DNA of 46,014 nt from Rhodospirillales bacterium. GTDB taxonomy: Bacteria > Pseudomonadota > Alphaproteobacteria > ATCC43930 > CGMCC-115725. The translations under genes and the position numbers were made by a program. Below are positions 24,733 to 33,393 of this stretch, in pieces. The stretch spans positions 1-46,014 of the forward strand of contig CANJCB010000032.1 of assembly GCA_947473305.1 (NCBI GenBank), written 5' to 3'. Within the stretch, counting starts at the first letter, position 1, and each line of letters begins with the position of its first letter. The notes beneath the pieces were generated by a model. The model did not search any database and was not told the origin of the DNA. It saw only the letters and a program-made list of their open reading frames with translations.

Positions 24733-25416
24733 TTGCCCGCCTCCCAAACCCTATCCTCAATACCCCGTAAGAAGCGCAATCGCGTCAGCGAGCGGCTCCG
24801 CCGCTATTTCCTGGCCGGCATCCTCGTCACCGGCCCGATCGCGCTGACCTTCTATGTCGCCTGGATCTTCGTCCGTTTCGTGGACGGTTTGGTGAACTCG
24901 GCCATCCCGGAGCAATACCATCCGGATAGATATCTCCCTTTCAGTCCGCCGGGACTGGGTCTTTTGGTGGCCGTGATCGGGCTTACGCTCATCGGGGCGC
25001 TGACCGCGGGCTATCTCGGCCGGATGCTCCTGCGCATGAGTGACAGGATCATGGCGCGGATGCCGGTCATCCGTAGCATTCACGGTGCGACCAAGCAGAT
25101 CTTCGAAACCGTTCTTGCGAAGCAATCCAATACGTTCCGGGAAGTCGTGCTGGTCGAATTTCCGCATCGCGGGGCCTGGAGCATCGCCTTTATCACCGGC
25201 AAGACCGAGGGCGAGATCAAGGCGCATCTGAGCCAGAGCGAGGATATGGTCACCGTCTATGTCCCGACGACGCCCAATCCGACCTCCGGCTATCTTCTTT
25301 TCGTGAAGCGGAGCGAGACGATCCTTCTCACGATGACCGTGGAAGAGGCGATCAAATTCGTCATCTCCGGTGGCATCGTCGCCCCGCCGGACCGGAGTAT
25401 CCCCGCCGCCGTCTAG
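24733..25416 (+). CDS. DUF502 family membrane protein
   Basis: A 227-residue inner-membrane protein with two transmembrane segments (about 24-46 and 73-95) and a C-terminal soluble domain with the family motif RIMARMPVIRSIHGATKQIFE. DUF502 proteins are widespread and of unknown function; plant relatives (LCV-like) are membrane-bound. The frame has no early ATG. It starts at TTG 24733, which follows GGAG by about 9 bases. Its TAG stop is the first triplet of an inverted-repeat element (25414-25517). Confidence 0.88.
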   Translation: MPASQTLSSIPRKKRNRVSERLRRYFLAGILVTGPIALTFYVAWIFVRFVDGLVNSAIPEQYHPDRYLPFSPPGLGLLVAVIGLTLIGALTAGYLGRMLLRMSDRIMARMPVIRSIHGATKQIFETVLAKQSNTFREVVLVEFPHRGAWSIAFITGKTEGEIKAHLSQSEDMVTVYVPTTPNPTSGYLLFVKRSETILLTMTVEEAIKFVISGGIVAPPDRSIPAAV

Positions 25417-25517
25417 GGCGATTTCCACTCACGTGGAATCGCTCTGGGTAATAGGGCCTCCGGCCGCTCAAGCGCCGCTTCGGCTGTCGCGTTTCCATCA
25501 AGATGGAAATCGCTCTA
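25414..25517. repeat. 104-bp element with terminal inverted repeats
   Basis: The ends are TAGGGCGATTTCCA and TGGAAATCGCTCTA, inverted copies with two mismatches. Each end also folds on itself: GCGATTTCCAC-TCAC-GTGGAATCGC on the left and TTTCCATC-AA-GATGGAAA on the right. The middle is GC-rich. The first triplet is the TAG stop of the DUF502 gene, and the last is the TAG stop (minus strand) of recG. This looks like a REP- or MITE-like palindromic element that lies exactly between two convergent genes. It could also act as a two-way terminator. Confidence 0.7.
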
Positions 25518-27596
25518 GCCGGAGCGCAGGTAGCGCACCGCCACATCCCGTTCGAAAAGATAGAGCAGCGTGCGGAGCGCCTGGCCGCGCGGGCTGGAAA
25601 GTTCGGGGTCGCGCGTAAGCGCCAGCCGCGCGTCGTCCCGGGCCATGGCCAGCAGTTCCTGATGGGCGGCGAGATCCGCCAGCTTCAATTCGGGCATACC
25701 GCTCTGGCGGGTGCCCAAAACCTCGCCAGCGCCCCTGAGCTTCAGATCCTCTTCGGCGATACGGAAACCGTCCTCGGTTTCGCGCAGGATCGAAAGACGC
25801 GCCTTTGCGGTCTCTCCCAATGGCGCGGCGTAGAGGAGGAGACAGGTCGAGGGCCGGTCCGAACGCCCGATCCGGCCCCGAAGCTGATGCAGTTGCGCAA
25901 GGCCGAAGCGTTCGGCGTGCTCGATTACCATGATCGTGGCCTCGGGAACATCGACGCCCACCTCGATGACGGTGGTCGCGATCAGGAGATCGATCCCACC
26001 TCGGGCGAAGCCCTCCATCACACGGTCCTTTTCCGCACCTTTCATCCGGCCGTGGATAAGGCCGACCCGCTCGCCGAAAAGGCCCTTGAGCTGTTCGTGG
26101 CGCTCGGCCGCTGCGGCGAGGTCGATGAGTTCCGATTCCTCCACCAGGGGACAGACCCAATAGATTTTGGCTTTCTGGTCCAGCGCGCGGCTTACCGCTT
26201 CGACGACCTCTTCGAGACGGGAAGAGGGCAAGGTCAGGGTCTTGATCGGCTTGCGCCCGGCGGGCTTCTCCGTCAGGCGGGAGGAGTCGAGGTCGCCGTA
26301 GGAGGTCATCATCAAGGTGCGGGGGATGGGCGTTGCGGTCATGACCAGCATGTCCATGCCGCGCCCTTTCTCGGACAGCGCCATCCGCTGTTCGACGCCG
26401 AAACGGTGCTGCTCGTCCACCACGGCCAGGGCCAGGTCCTGGTAGACCACATCCGCCTGGAAGATCGCATGGGTCCCGACCAGGATCCCGGTCTCGCCCG
26501 ATGCCACGGAGGCGAGGATCGCGTCGTGCGTCTTGCCTTTCTCGCGTCCGGTGAGGATCGCCGTCTTGACGCCCGCGTTGGCGGCGATCTTCTCGATGGT
26601 TGAGAAATGCTGGCGCGCGAGGATCTCGGTGGGGGCCATCAGGGCGGCTTGGGCACCTGCTTCGATGGCGTCGAGCATGGCCATGACGGCGACCACGGTC
26701 TTGCCGCTGCCCACATCGCCCTGCAGCAGGCGAAGCATCCGTTGCGGGGACGCCATATCCCCGCCGATCTCGGCCAGCGCTGCGATTTGGGAAGGCGTGA
26801 GCTGAAAGGGCAGGGCCGCCGTGGCCCGACGGCGGAGATCGCCCGCCACCTTGATGCTGCGCCCGGATAATCGCCGCGTATGAGCGCGGACGAGTGCGAT
26901 GGCGAGCTGGTTCGACAGCAGTTCGTCATAGGCGAGCCGCTGGCGGGCGGGTTGGTCGAGTTCGAGATCGCTCGTGCTGTCCGGCTTGTGCGCCGTCAGC
27001 AGGGCATCCTTCCAGGCGGGCCAGCGGCGCTGCGCCAGGACCGTGGGCTCGATCCATTCCGGCAGTGCCGGCGCGCGCGCCAAGGCAGCCCTGACGGCCT
27101 TCTGAACCGAGCGCAGCGTCAATCCGCCGGTCAGACCATAGACCGGCTCGATGGGCGGAGGTTTATCCTCGGCGTCGGGATCAACGATATGGTCGGGATG
27201 GGTGATCTGCACCTGATTGTTGAAATGCTCGACCCTTCCGCTGACCATCCGCCGCGTGCCCACCGGCAGGAGCTTTTCCAGGTAGTCGCCCTTCACATGG
27301 AAGAAGACGAGATGAAGGAACCCGGTCTCGTCCCGGCATCGGATCTTATAGGGCTGGCGCATCGAGGCGGGACGGAGATGGGCATCGATCTCCACGGTGA
27401 TCGTCGCGATCACCCCATCCGGCGCTTCGGCGACCTTCGGCGCGAAACGCCGGTCGATGATCCCGGTCGGCAGATGCCAGAGCAGATCCGCGACATGGGC
27501 ACCGCAGAGCTTCTCGAAAAGCTTGCCAAAACGTGGGCCCACCCCGCTGAGCGAGGTTGACGGCGCGAAAAGGGGAAAAAGGATTTCAGGGCGCAA
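25515..27596 (-). CDS. recG: ATP-dependent DNA helicase RecG
   Basis: A 693-residue helicase. The N-terminal wedge/OB domain (about 1-150) begins with RPEILFPLFAPSTSLSGVG, and the helicase core follows with Walker A GDVGSGKT at 293-300, a DEQHRFGVEQR Walker B box, TATPIPRTLMM and the C-terminal QLRGRIGRSDR motif VI. RecG regresses stalled replication forks and drives branch migration. It has no ATG at the right place; TTG 27596 puts the family's usual first residues at the start. No ribosome-binding site is obvious. It is divergent from sdhE-mfd, a common alphaproteobacterial arrangement. Confidence 0.95.
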   Translation of the reverse strand: MRPEILFPLFAPSTSLSGVGPRFGKLFEKLCGAHVADLLWHLPTGIIDRRFAPKVAEAPDGVIATITVEIDAHLRPASMRQPYKIRCRDETGFLHLVFFHVKGDYLEKLLPVGTRRMVSGRVEHFNNQVQITHPDHIVDPDAEDKPPPIEPVYGLTGGLTLRSVQKAVRAALARAPALPEWIEPTVLAQRRWPAWKDALLTAHKPDSTSDLELDQPARQRLAYDELLSNQLAIALVRAHTRRLSGRSIKVAGDLRRRATAALPFQLTPSQIAALAEIGGDMASPQRMLRLLQGDVGSGKTVVAVMAMLDAIEAGAQAALMAPTEILARQHFSTIEKIAANAGVKTAILTGREKGKTHDAILASVASGETGILVGTHAIFQADVVYQDLALAVVDEQHRFGVEQRMALSEKGRGMDMLVMTATPIPRTLMMTSYGDLDSSRLTEKPAGRKPIKTLTLPSSRLEEVVEAVSRALDQKAKIYWVCPLVEESELIDLAAAAERHEQLKGLFGERVGLIHGRMKGAEKDRVMEGFARGGIDLLIATTVIEVGVDVPEATIMVIEHAERFGLAQLHQLRGRIGRSDRPSTCLLLYAAPLGETAKARLSILRETEDGFRIAEEDLKLRGAGEVLGTRQSGMPELKLADLAAHQELLAMARDDARLALTRDPELSSPRGQALRTLLYLFERDVAVRYLRSG

Positions 27597-27753
27597 GAGA
27601 TGGGTTCTGGCAAGGCGTCCGACTAAGCTCCATCTATATCCCAGTCCCTTGCTTGAGGTAAGGAAATCGCCTTGGGGCGGCTTCCCATTGGCTGCGCGGG
27701 GGAGTAGAGAACCATCTCGGGCCGGGTTTGTCCGTCGGATGGAGAGATTTTAG

Positions 27754-28026
27754 TTGAGCGAAACACCCGAGATTCGCCGCAAGCGTCTCTTGTTCCATAG
27801 CTGGCATCGAGGCACGAGGGAGACTGATCTCCTGCTGGGCTCCTTCGCCGAAAAATATCTGTCGCAGTTCTCGCAGGAACAGCTCGACCGGTACGAGTCC
27901 CTGCTCGCCGAGAGCGATGCCGATATCTTCGACTGGATCGCTCGGCGTAGCCCGCCACCGGCCTCCGCCCGCAGCGATGTTCTCGATATGCTGCTCGACT
28001 TCCGCTACGCGCCCAGGTCCGCTTGA
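27754..28026 (+). CDS. sdhE: FAD assembly factor SdhE
   Basis: A 90-residue helical protein of the SdhE/YgfY family, which helps attach FAD covalently to the succinate dehydrogenase flavoprotein. The family motif RGxxE is present as R19-G20-T-R-E23 in HRGTRETDLLLG, followed by YESLLAESDADIFDWI. Its start is TTG at 27754, with GGAGAG about 9 bases upstream. The stop TGA overlaps the mfd start (TTGA), so the two are translationally coupled. Confidence 0.94.
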   Translation: MSETPEIRRKRLLFHSWHRGTRETDLLLGSFAEKYLSQFSQEQLDRYESLLAESDADIFDWIARRSPPPASARSDVLDMLLDFRYAPRSA

Positions 28027-31000
28027 GCGAGCTTACCGATCTCCAATCCGCACTGTCCCGGGCCCCTGCGCGCATCACGCTGACAGGCGTGCCCGAGGGG
28101 CATGACGCTTATGTCCTCGGCGGCCTCGTGACTTCGGGTGCCGCTGGCGCTTTGCTTCATGTCTGCCGGGACGATGGGCGCATGGCCCGTTTCGCGGCGG
28201 CGATGGCTTTCTTCCATCCGAAGCTGAAGGTTCTGACTTTTCCGGCCTGGGACTGCCTTCCCTACGATCGTGTGTCGCCCAACGCCGAGATCGTCAGCCG
28301 CCGCATAGATACCCTGACCACCTTGGCCGATGGGTCGGGCAAGGGGAGCGGCATCGTCGTCCTCACCACCGTCAACGCGGCGGTCCAGCGCGTGCCGCCT
28401 CGTGCGCTCTTCCGGGACCGGATGCTTGTCGTGAGGGTTGGAGAGCGCGTGCCGACGGACCGGCTCATGAGCTTCTTCGCCCGCAACGGCTATACCCGGA
28501 CCGACACCGTGCGGGAAGCGGGCGAATTCGCGATCAGAGGCGGCATCGTCGATGTTTTCCCCTCGGGCGGAGGCACGCCCGCGCGGCTCGATTTCTTCGG
28601 GGATACGCTCGATGCGATCCGGAGCTTCGATGCGCTGACCCAGCGGACCACGGGGAAGCTCACCCGAGTGATCTTCAAGCCCATGAGCGAGGTTTTGCTC
28701 GACGACAAGACCATCCACCGGTTCCGATCCCGCTATCGCGAGCAGTTCGGAACGGTCGCCGACGACGATCCTCTCTATGAGGCGGTGAGCGCAGGCCGCC
28801 GCTATGTCGGGATGGAACACTGGCTGCCGCTCTATTATGAGACCCTGGAAACCGTCTTCGACTATCTGCCCGAGGCTGTCCTGACCCTCGACCACCAGGC
28901 GGAGGATGTCAGGCGCGACAGGCTCGAAAGCGTTGCCGATTTCTACGCCGCCCGGAAAACCGTGGATGCCGCGCGGCGCGGCGTGACGCCGCTCTATCGA
29001 CCGGTGAAGCCGGAACAGCTTTATCTCGATGACAAGGAATGGGGCGCCGCTCTGGCCTCGCGGCCTGTGGCCCAGCTCAGTCCCTTCGCGGCGCCCGCTT
29101 CGGAAGATCGCTCCTATGACGCCGGCGCGCGGCCGGGGCATGACTTCGCCGAGGCGCGCACCAATCCCAAGATCAATGTCTTCGAAGCGGTGCAGGTCTT
29201 CATCGCCGAAGAGCAAAAAGCCCAGCGGCGGGTCGCCGTCGCCGCTTACAGCCCCGGATCGGCGGAACGTCTGAAGAGCGTGCTGCACGATCGGGGCGTA
29301 ACGGAATCGACCAAGGTCGAGGATTGGAAGGCGCTACAGGAGCTGTCACCGAAGACCGTCGGCCTGGCGGTTCTGGGATTGGAGCATGGTTACGCCCTGG
29401 GCGATCTGACGATCCTCAGCGAGCAGGACATCCTTGGCGACCGGCTGTCGCGTCCGGCGCGGCGTCGGGCCAATGCGGATCAGTTCGTTTCCGAGGTGGC
29501 GGCTCTCTCCGAAGGCGATCTCGTCGTCCATGTGGAGCATGGCATCGGCCGTTATGACGGTCTCGTCACGCTCGACGTGGCCGGCGCGCCACATGACTGC
29601 CTGCGGGTGCTCTATGCGGGCGACGACAAGCTTTTCGTCCCCGTCGAGAATATCGAGGTCCTGTCCCGCTTCGGGTCCGAGAATGCGGAGGTCCAGCTCG
29701 ACAAGCTGGGCGGCGTCGCCTGGCAGTCGCGCAAGGCGCGGGTCAAGCAGCGCATCAGGGACATTGCGGCCCAGCTCATCGCCGTCGCCGCCGAGCGGCA
29801 GCTGAAACAGGGGGAGGCGATGCCCGCGCCCGAAGGCATCTACGAGGAGTTCGCGGCCCGCTTCCCCTATCCCGAGACCGACGACCAGCTTCGCGCCATC
29901 ATGGAGACCCTGACGGACATGGCGTCGGGCAAGCCGATGGACCGGCTTATCTGCGGCGACGTGGGCTTCGGCAAGACCGAGGTCGCGTTGCGGGCGACCT
30001 TCGTGGCCGCCATGTTGGGCCATCAGGTCGCGGTGGTGGTGCCGACGACGCTCCTGGCCCGCCAGCATTACCGGACCTTCGTCGATCGGTTTTCGGGCCT
30101 TCCGCTGCGGATTGCCCAGCTATCCCGATTGGTGACGCCGAAGGAATCCAACCTGATCAAGCAGGAGCTTGCTGAGGGCCGGATCGATATCGTCGTCGGG
30201 ACCCATGCGATCCTGAGCAAGGGCATCAATTTCAAGGAGCTGGGCCTCCTCGTCGTCGATGAGGAGCAGCATTTCGGCGTGGCTCAGAAGGAGCGGCTGA
30301 AGCAGCTCAAGACCAATGTCCATGTGCTGACCCTGACCGCCACGCCGATCCCGCGCACGCTGCAATTGGCCTTGGCTGGGGTGCGGGAGATGAGCGTCAT
30401 CGCCACCCCGCCGGTGGATCGCCTCAGCGTCCGCACCTTCGTCATGCCCTTTGATCCCGTGGTGATCCGCGAGGCGATTCTGCGCGAGTTGCACCGGGGT
30501 GGTCAGACCTTCTATGTGGTGCCCCGGATCAGCGATCTCGACGACGTTCGCGAGGAGCTGACCCGCCTCGTGCCCGAGGCCAAGGTCGCCATGGCCAGCG
30601 GCAGGATGGCGGCCACCGATCTAGAAAACGTCATGAGCGCTTTCGACGACGGCAGCTACGACATCCTCCTCGCGACCAACATCATCGAGTCGGGCCTCGA
30701 CATCACCCGCGCCAATACGATGATCGTGCATCGCGCGGATATGTTTGGCCTGGCGCAGCTCTATCAGCTTCGGGGACGGATCGGTCGCGGCAAGGTGCGC
30801 GCCTATGCCTATCTGACCCTGCCGCAGAACAAGATGCTGACCCCTGTGGCGCAACGCCGGCTTGAGGTCATGCAGACCCTCGATCAACTGGGTGCAGGCT
30901 TCACGCTCGCGAGCCACGACCTCGATATTCGCGGGGCGGGCAACCTGCTGGGCGACGAGCAATCGGGGCATATCAAGGAAGTCGGCGTCGAGCTCTATCA

Positions 31001-31565
31001 GCATATGCTGGAGGATGCCGTGGCCGCCGCCCGCAGCGGCCTTGAGGAAATCGGGGACGCTCCCGGCGACTGGACGCCGCAGATCACCATCGGGACGCCG
31101 GTCCTCATTCCGGAGACCTATGTCGCGGACCTGAATGTCCGCCTCGGCCTCTATCGGCGGATCGCCGGTCTGGTGGACAGGCGCGAAATCGATGCCTTCG
31201 CCGCCGAATTGATCGACCGCTTCGGTGCCTTGCCGGCGGAAGTCGACAACCTGTTGGAGATCATCGCGATCAAGCGGCTCTGCCGCGATGCCGGCATCGA
31301 GAAGGTCGAAGCCGGCCCGAAGGGCGCGGTGCTCACCTTCCGCGAAGGCAAGGTGGCCAATCCGGCCGCTCTCGTCGATTTCATCCAGAAGCAGAACGGA
31401 ACCGCGAAGCTCCGTCCCGATCAGAAATTGGTGCTCATGCGGGGCTGGGACGACACCAAGGTTCGGGTGGTGGGCGTCACGCGATTGCTTCAGGCCTTGT
31501 CGAAGGTCGGCTCGCCACCGGCGGTTCCGGCGAAGGTCGAACCCCCTAAGCTCGTCAAACGGTAA
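28023..31565 (+). CDS. mfd: Transcription-repair coupling factor Mfd
   Basis: An 1180-residue translocase. The order is: UvrB-like N-terminal domains (about 1-350), the CarD-like RNA-polymerase-interacting domain (about 485-585, with GDLVVHVEHGIGRYDGL), RecG-like helicase domains with Walker A GDVGFGKT near 645-652, a DEEQHFGV Walker B box near 744, TATPIPRTLQL and QLRGRIGRGKV, then the C-terminal D7 domain. Mfd removes RNA polymerase stalled at lesions and recruits UvrA. The start is TTG at 28023 inside the sdhE stop. Length is normal for the family. Its stop abuts the end of the convergent DsbA-like gene. Confidence 0.97.
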   Translation: MSELTDLQSALSRAPARITLTGVPEGHDAYVLGGLVTSGAAGALLHVCRDDGRMARFAAAMAFFHPKLKVLTFPAWDCLPYDRVSPNAEIVSRRIDTLTTLADGSGKGSGIVVLTTVNAAVQRVPPRALFRDRMLVVRVGERVPTDRLMSFFARNGYTRTDTVREAGEFAIRGGIVDVFPSGGGTPARLDFFGDTLDAIRSFDALTQRTTGKLTRVIFKPMSEVLLDDKTIHRFRSRYREQFGTVADDDPLYEAVSAGRRYVGMEHWLPLYYETLETVFDYLPEAVLTLDHQAEDVRRDRLESVADFYAARKTVDAARRGVTPLYRPVKPEQLYLDDKEWGAALASRPVAQLSPFAAPASEDRSYDAGARPGHDFAEARTNPKINVFEAVQVFIAEEQKAQRRVAVAAYSPGSAERLKSVLHDRGVTESTKVEDWKALQELSPKTVGLAVLGLEHGYALGDLTILSEQDILGDRLSRPARRRANADQFVSEVAALSEGDLVVHVEHGIGRYDGLVTLDVAGAPHDCLRVLYAGDDKLFVPVENIEVLSRFGSENAEVQLDKLGGVAWQSRKARVKQRIRDIAAQLIAVAAERQLKQGEAMPAPEGIYEEFAARFPYPETDDQLRAIMETLTDMASGKPMDRLICGDVGFGKTEVALRATFVAAMLGHQVAVVVPTTLLARQHYRTFVDRFSGLPLRIAQLSRLVTPKESNLIKQELAEGRIDIVVGTHAILSKGINFKELGLLVVDEEQHFGVAQKERLKQLKTNVHVLTLTATPIPRTLQLALAGVREMSVIATPPVDRLSVRTFVMPFDPVVIREAILRELHRGGQTFYVVPRISDLDDVREELTRLVPEAKVAMASGRMAATDLENVMSAFDDGSYDILLATNIIESGLDITRANTMIVHRADMFGLAQLYQLRGRIGRGKVRAYAYLTLPQNKMLTPVAQRRLEVMQTLDQLGAGFTLASHDLDIRGAGNLLGDEQSGHIKEVGVELYQHMLEDAVAAARSGLEEIGDAPGDWTPQITIGTPVLIPETYVADLNVRLGLYRRIAGLVDRREIDAFAAELIDRFGALPAEVDNLLEIIAIKRLCRDAGIEKVEAGPKGAVLTFREGKVANPAALVDFIQKQNGTAKLRPDQKLVLMRGWDDTKVRVVGVTRLLQALSKVGSPPAVPAKVEPPKLVKR

Positions 31566-32210
31566 TCATTCCGCCTCTGCGGGCGCGCCGTTCAGCACGA
31601 GGTCGAATAGTGGCAGGAAGAACTCGGCTTCCTGCGCGCCGGAGATCGCATAGCGCTGATCCACGATGAAGCAGGGGACAGCGTTGATGCCGATCCGCCG
31701 CGCGTTGCGATCCTCGCCGATCACCTCTTCGATCCCTGAGGGGCTGTTGAGCCAAGCCGCGGCCTCATCACGGTCGAGCCCGGCTTCCCCTGCGATTTCC
31801 GCCAGCCTGTCGGGATCGCCGATATCCCGGCCTTCCAGGAAATAGGCGCGGAAGAGGTGATCCACCACTGCATCGGCAGCGCCCTGCTCGGTGGCGAATC
31901 GGATGAGGCGATGGGCGTCCCGGGTATTGGGCGTCCGCCGGATCTTGTCGAAGGCAAAGGGGATGCCCACGCCGGCGCCCGCGTCCTTGACCGTTGAATA
32001 GATCCGGTCGGCATGATGCGATCCCCCGAACTTGGCGGCGAGATAAGCCTCCCGCGCCATTCCTTCGGGCGGCATATCCGGATTGAGTTGGAAGGGCCGC
32101 CAGGTGATCTCGATGTCGATCTCCGGCCGCATCTCCAAGGCGCGTTCGAAGCGGCGCTTGCCGATGTAGCACCAGGGGCAGACCACGTCCGAGACGATAT
32201 CGATGCGCAT
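31566..32210 (-). CDS. DsbA family oxidoreductase (FrnE / HCCA isomerase-like)
   Basis: A 214-residue protein of the DsbA/2-hydroxychromene-2-carboxylate isomerase group. The thioredoxin-like CPWC motif is at C11-C14, and the cis-proline loop NAVPCF is near residue 180. There is no signal peptide, so it acts in the cytoplasm, as FrnE-type disulfide isomerases do. The middle helical insert carries KIRRTPNTRDAHRLI, typical for FrnE. GGGAGA precedes the ATG. It follows the DUF6614-like gene by 14 bases on the same strand and is probably cotranscribed. Confidence 0.9.
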   Translation of the reverse strand: MRIDIVSDVVCPWCYIGKRRFERALEMRPEIDIEITWRPFQLNPDMPPEGMAREAYLAAKFGGSHHADRIYSTVKDAGAGVGIPFAFDKIRRTPNTRDAHRLIRFATEQGAADAVVDHLFRAYFLEGRDIGDPDRLAEIAGEAGLDRDEAAAWLNSPSGIEEVIGEDRNARRIGINAVPCFIVDQRYAISGAQEAEFFLPLFDLVLNGAPAEAE

Positions 32211-32224
32211 GGGTTTTCTCCCGG

Positions 32225-32575
32225 TCAGAATTTTTCGTCACCGCGATGGCGGATGGGGTCTGGGAAGTCGCGGTAGAGGGCGAAACGGGCGTCCGTCACG
32301 AGGGAATTGACGGCCTGGTGAAAGTCCTCGATCGGGCTGCGACGCGCAGCCACGGAGGCAAAGGCATCTTCGAGCTGATGGAGGTCCCTGACCTCGATCA
32401 TGAGGTGAAATTCACCAAGCTCTTGTGGCCCGAGTCCCAATTTTCTCCGGGTCACCCGGCAGGATTCGATCAACCCACGGGCCTTGAGATCGCCCATGTA
32501 ATGCGCCACGCGCTCGGCGAAATCGACATCCCCGACGCCCGCTTTAAGGTTGCACCACACATGATAGATATCCAT
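32225..32575 (-). CDS. DUF6614-like small protein
   Basis: A 116-residue soluble protein that starts MDIYHVWCNLKAGVGD, continues LKARGLIESCRVTRRKLG and ends RFALYRDFPDPIRHRGDEKF. This fits a small conserved alphaproteobacterial family that I recall as DUF6614, with a ferredoxin-like alpha/beta pattern similar to Dabb domains. Function is unknown. It is the first gene of a two-gene unit with the DsbA-like gene. No clear ribosome-binding site is seen. Confidence 0.75.
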   Translation of the reverse strand: MDIYHVWCNLKAGVGDVDFAERVAHYMGDLKARGLIESCRVTRRKLGLGPQELGEFHLMIEVRDLHQLEDAFASVAARRSPIEDFHQAVNSLVTDARFALYRDFPDPIRHRGDEKF

Positions 32576-32717
32576 CGAAAGGGCTTTCTATCAAAAGACT
32601 AAGGACTGATCCTAATATTTCACTCGAGTAGCAAAACAGACTGGCAGAGCTATCGGGCACTAAGAACGTCGAAGCTCGCCACGTTTACCTATTATTGCTC
32701 CCTTGCAGAGACCTCGC

Positions 32718-32741
32718 CAGCCGATACTCTCTCGTCGGCTG
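32718..32741 (+). other. Small hairpin upstream of eda
   Basis: CAGCCGA and TCGGCTG form a 7-bp stem around a 10-base loop, ending 31 bases before the eda ATG. It may sit in the leader RNA and affect expression, but nothing else supports a regulatory role. Confidence 0.3.
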
Positions 32742-32772
32742 ATCGATCCTGAGATGGCCAAGGAGGCGATGG

Positions 32773-33393
32773 ATGCACGAGATCTTCACGGGCACCACGG
32801 TCATTCCAGTTCTCACCATCGAAAATCTGGACGATGCAATTCCCCTGGCCAGGGCTCTGGTCAAAGGGGGCTTGCGCTGCATCGAGGTGACCTTGCGGAC
32901 GCCGGTCGCTTCGCAAGCCATTGCCGCGATCGCGAGCCAGGTATCGGGGGCCATCGTCGGGGCCGGCACGGTGCTGCGGCCGGCGGATGTGGCGATTGCG
33001 CGGAACGCCGGTGCGCAGTTCCTCATGAGTCCGGGGCTGACCCCTGACCTCGCCGCAGCGGGTTTGGAAAGCGAAATGCCATTCATCCCCGGTGTCGCCA
33101 CACCTTCGGAGATCATGGCCGCGCGCGGTCTGGGCATCTCCTTCCTGAAATTCTTTCCGGCCGAGGCCTTTGGCGGGGTGACGGCGCTCAGGGATCTGGC
33201 GCCCGCCTTCAAGGGGGTCGCTTTCTGCCCATCGAGCGGCATCACCGAACGCAACGCGCCGGACTATCTGGCGCTGCCGAACGTACCGATGGTTGGGGGG
33301 ACTTGGATGGCGACACCCGAGATGATCGCCGCCGGGGATTGGCGCGGGATCAGCGAGGCGGCCTTCCGGGCGTCGTCCTTGACGAAAGCCTAG
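32773..33393 (+). CDS. eda: KDPG/KHG aldolase
   Basis: A 206-residue class I aldolase of the Entner-Doudoroff pathway. It splits 2-keto-3-deoxy-6-phosphogluconate to pyruvate and glyceraldehyde 3-phosphate. The general base E38 in CIEVTLRTP and the Schiff-base K126 in FLKFFPAE are in place, with the phosphate-binding CPSSGI and GGTW motifs later. AGGAGG lies about 6 bases before the ATG. No edd, zwf or pgl gene is beside it. The last 44 bases overlap the 3' end of the convergent sigma-factor gene. Confidence 0.93.
   Translation: MHEIFTGTTVIPVLTIENLDDAIPLARALVKGGLRCIEVTLRTPVASQAIAAIASQVSGAIVGAGTVLRPADVAIARNAGAQFLMSPGLTPDLAAAGLESEMPFIPGVATPSEIMAARGLGISFLKFFPAEAFGGVTALRDLAPAFKGVAFCPSSGITERNAPDYLALPNVPMVGGTWMATPEMIAAGDWRGISEAAFRASSLTKA

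Noticed and set aside
28005-29288. 427-residue minus-strand frame opposite mfd
   Set aside because: Lies within the N-terminal half of mfd and shows no recognisable domain.
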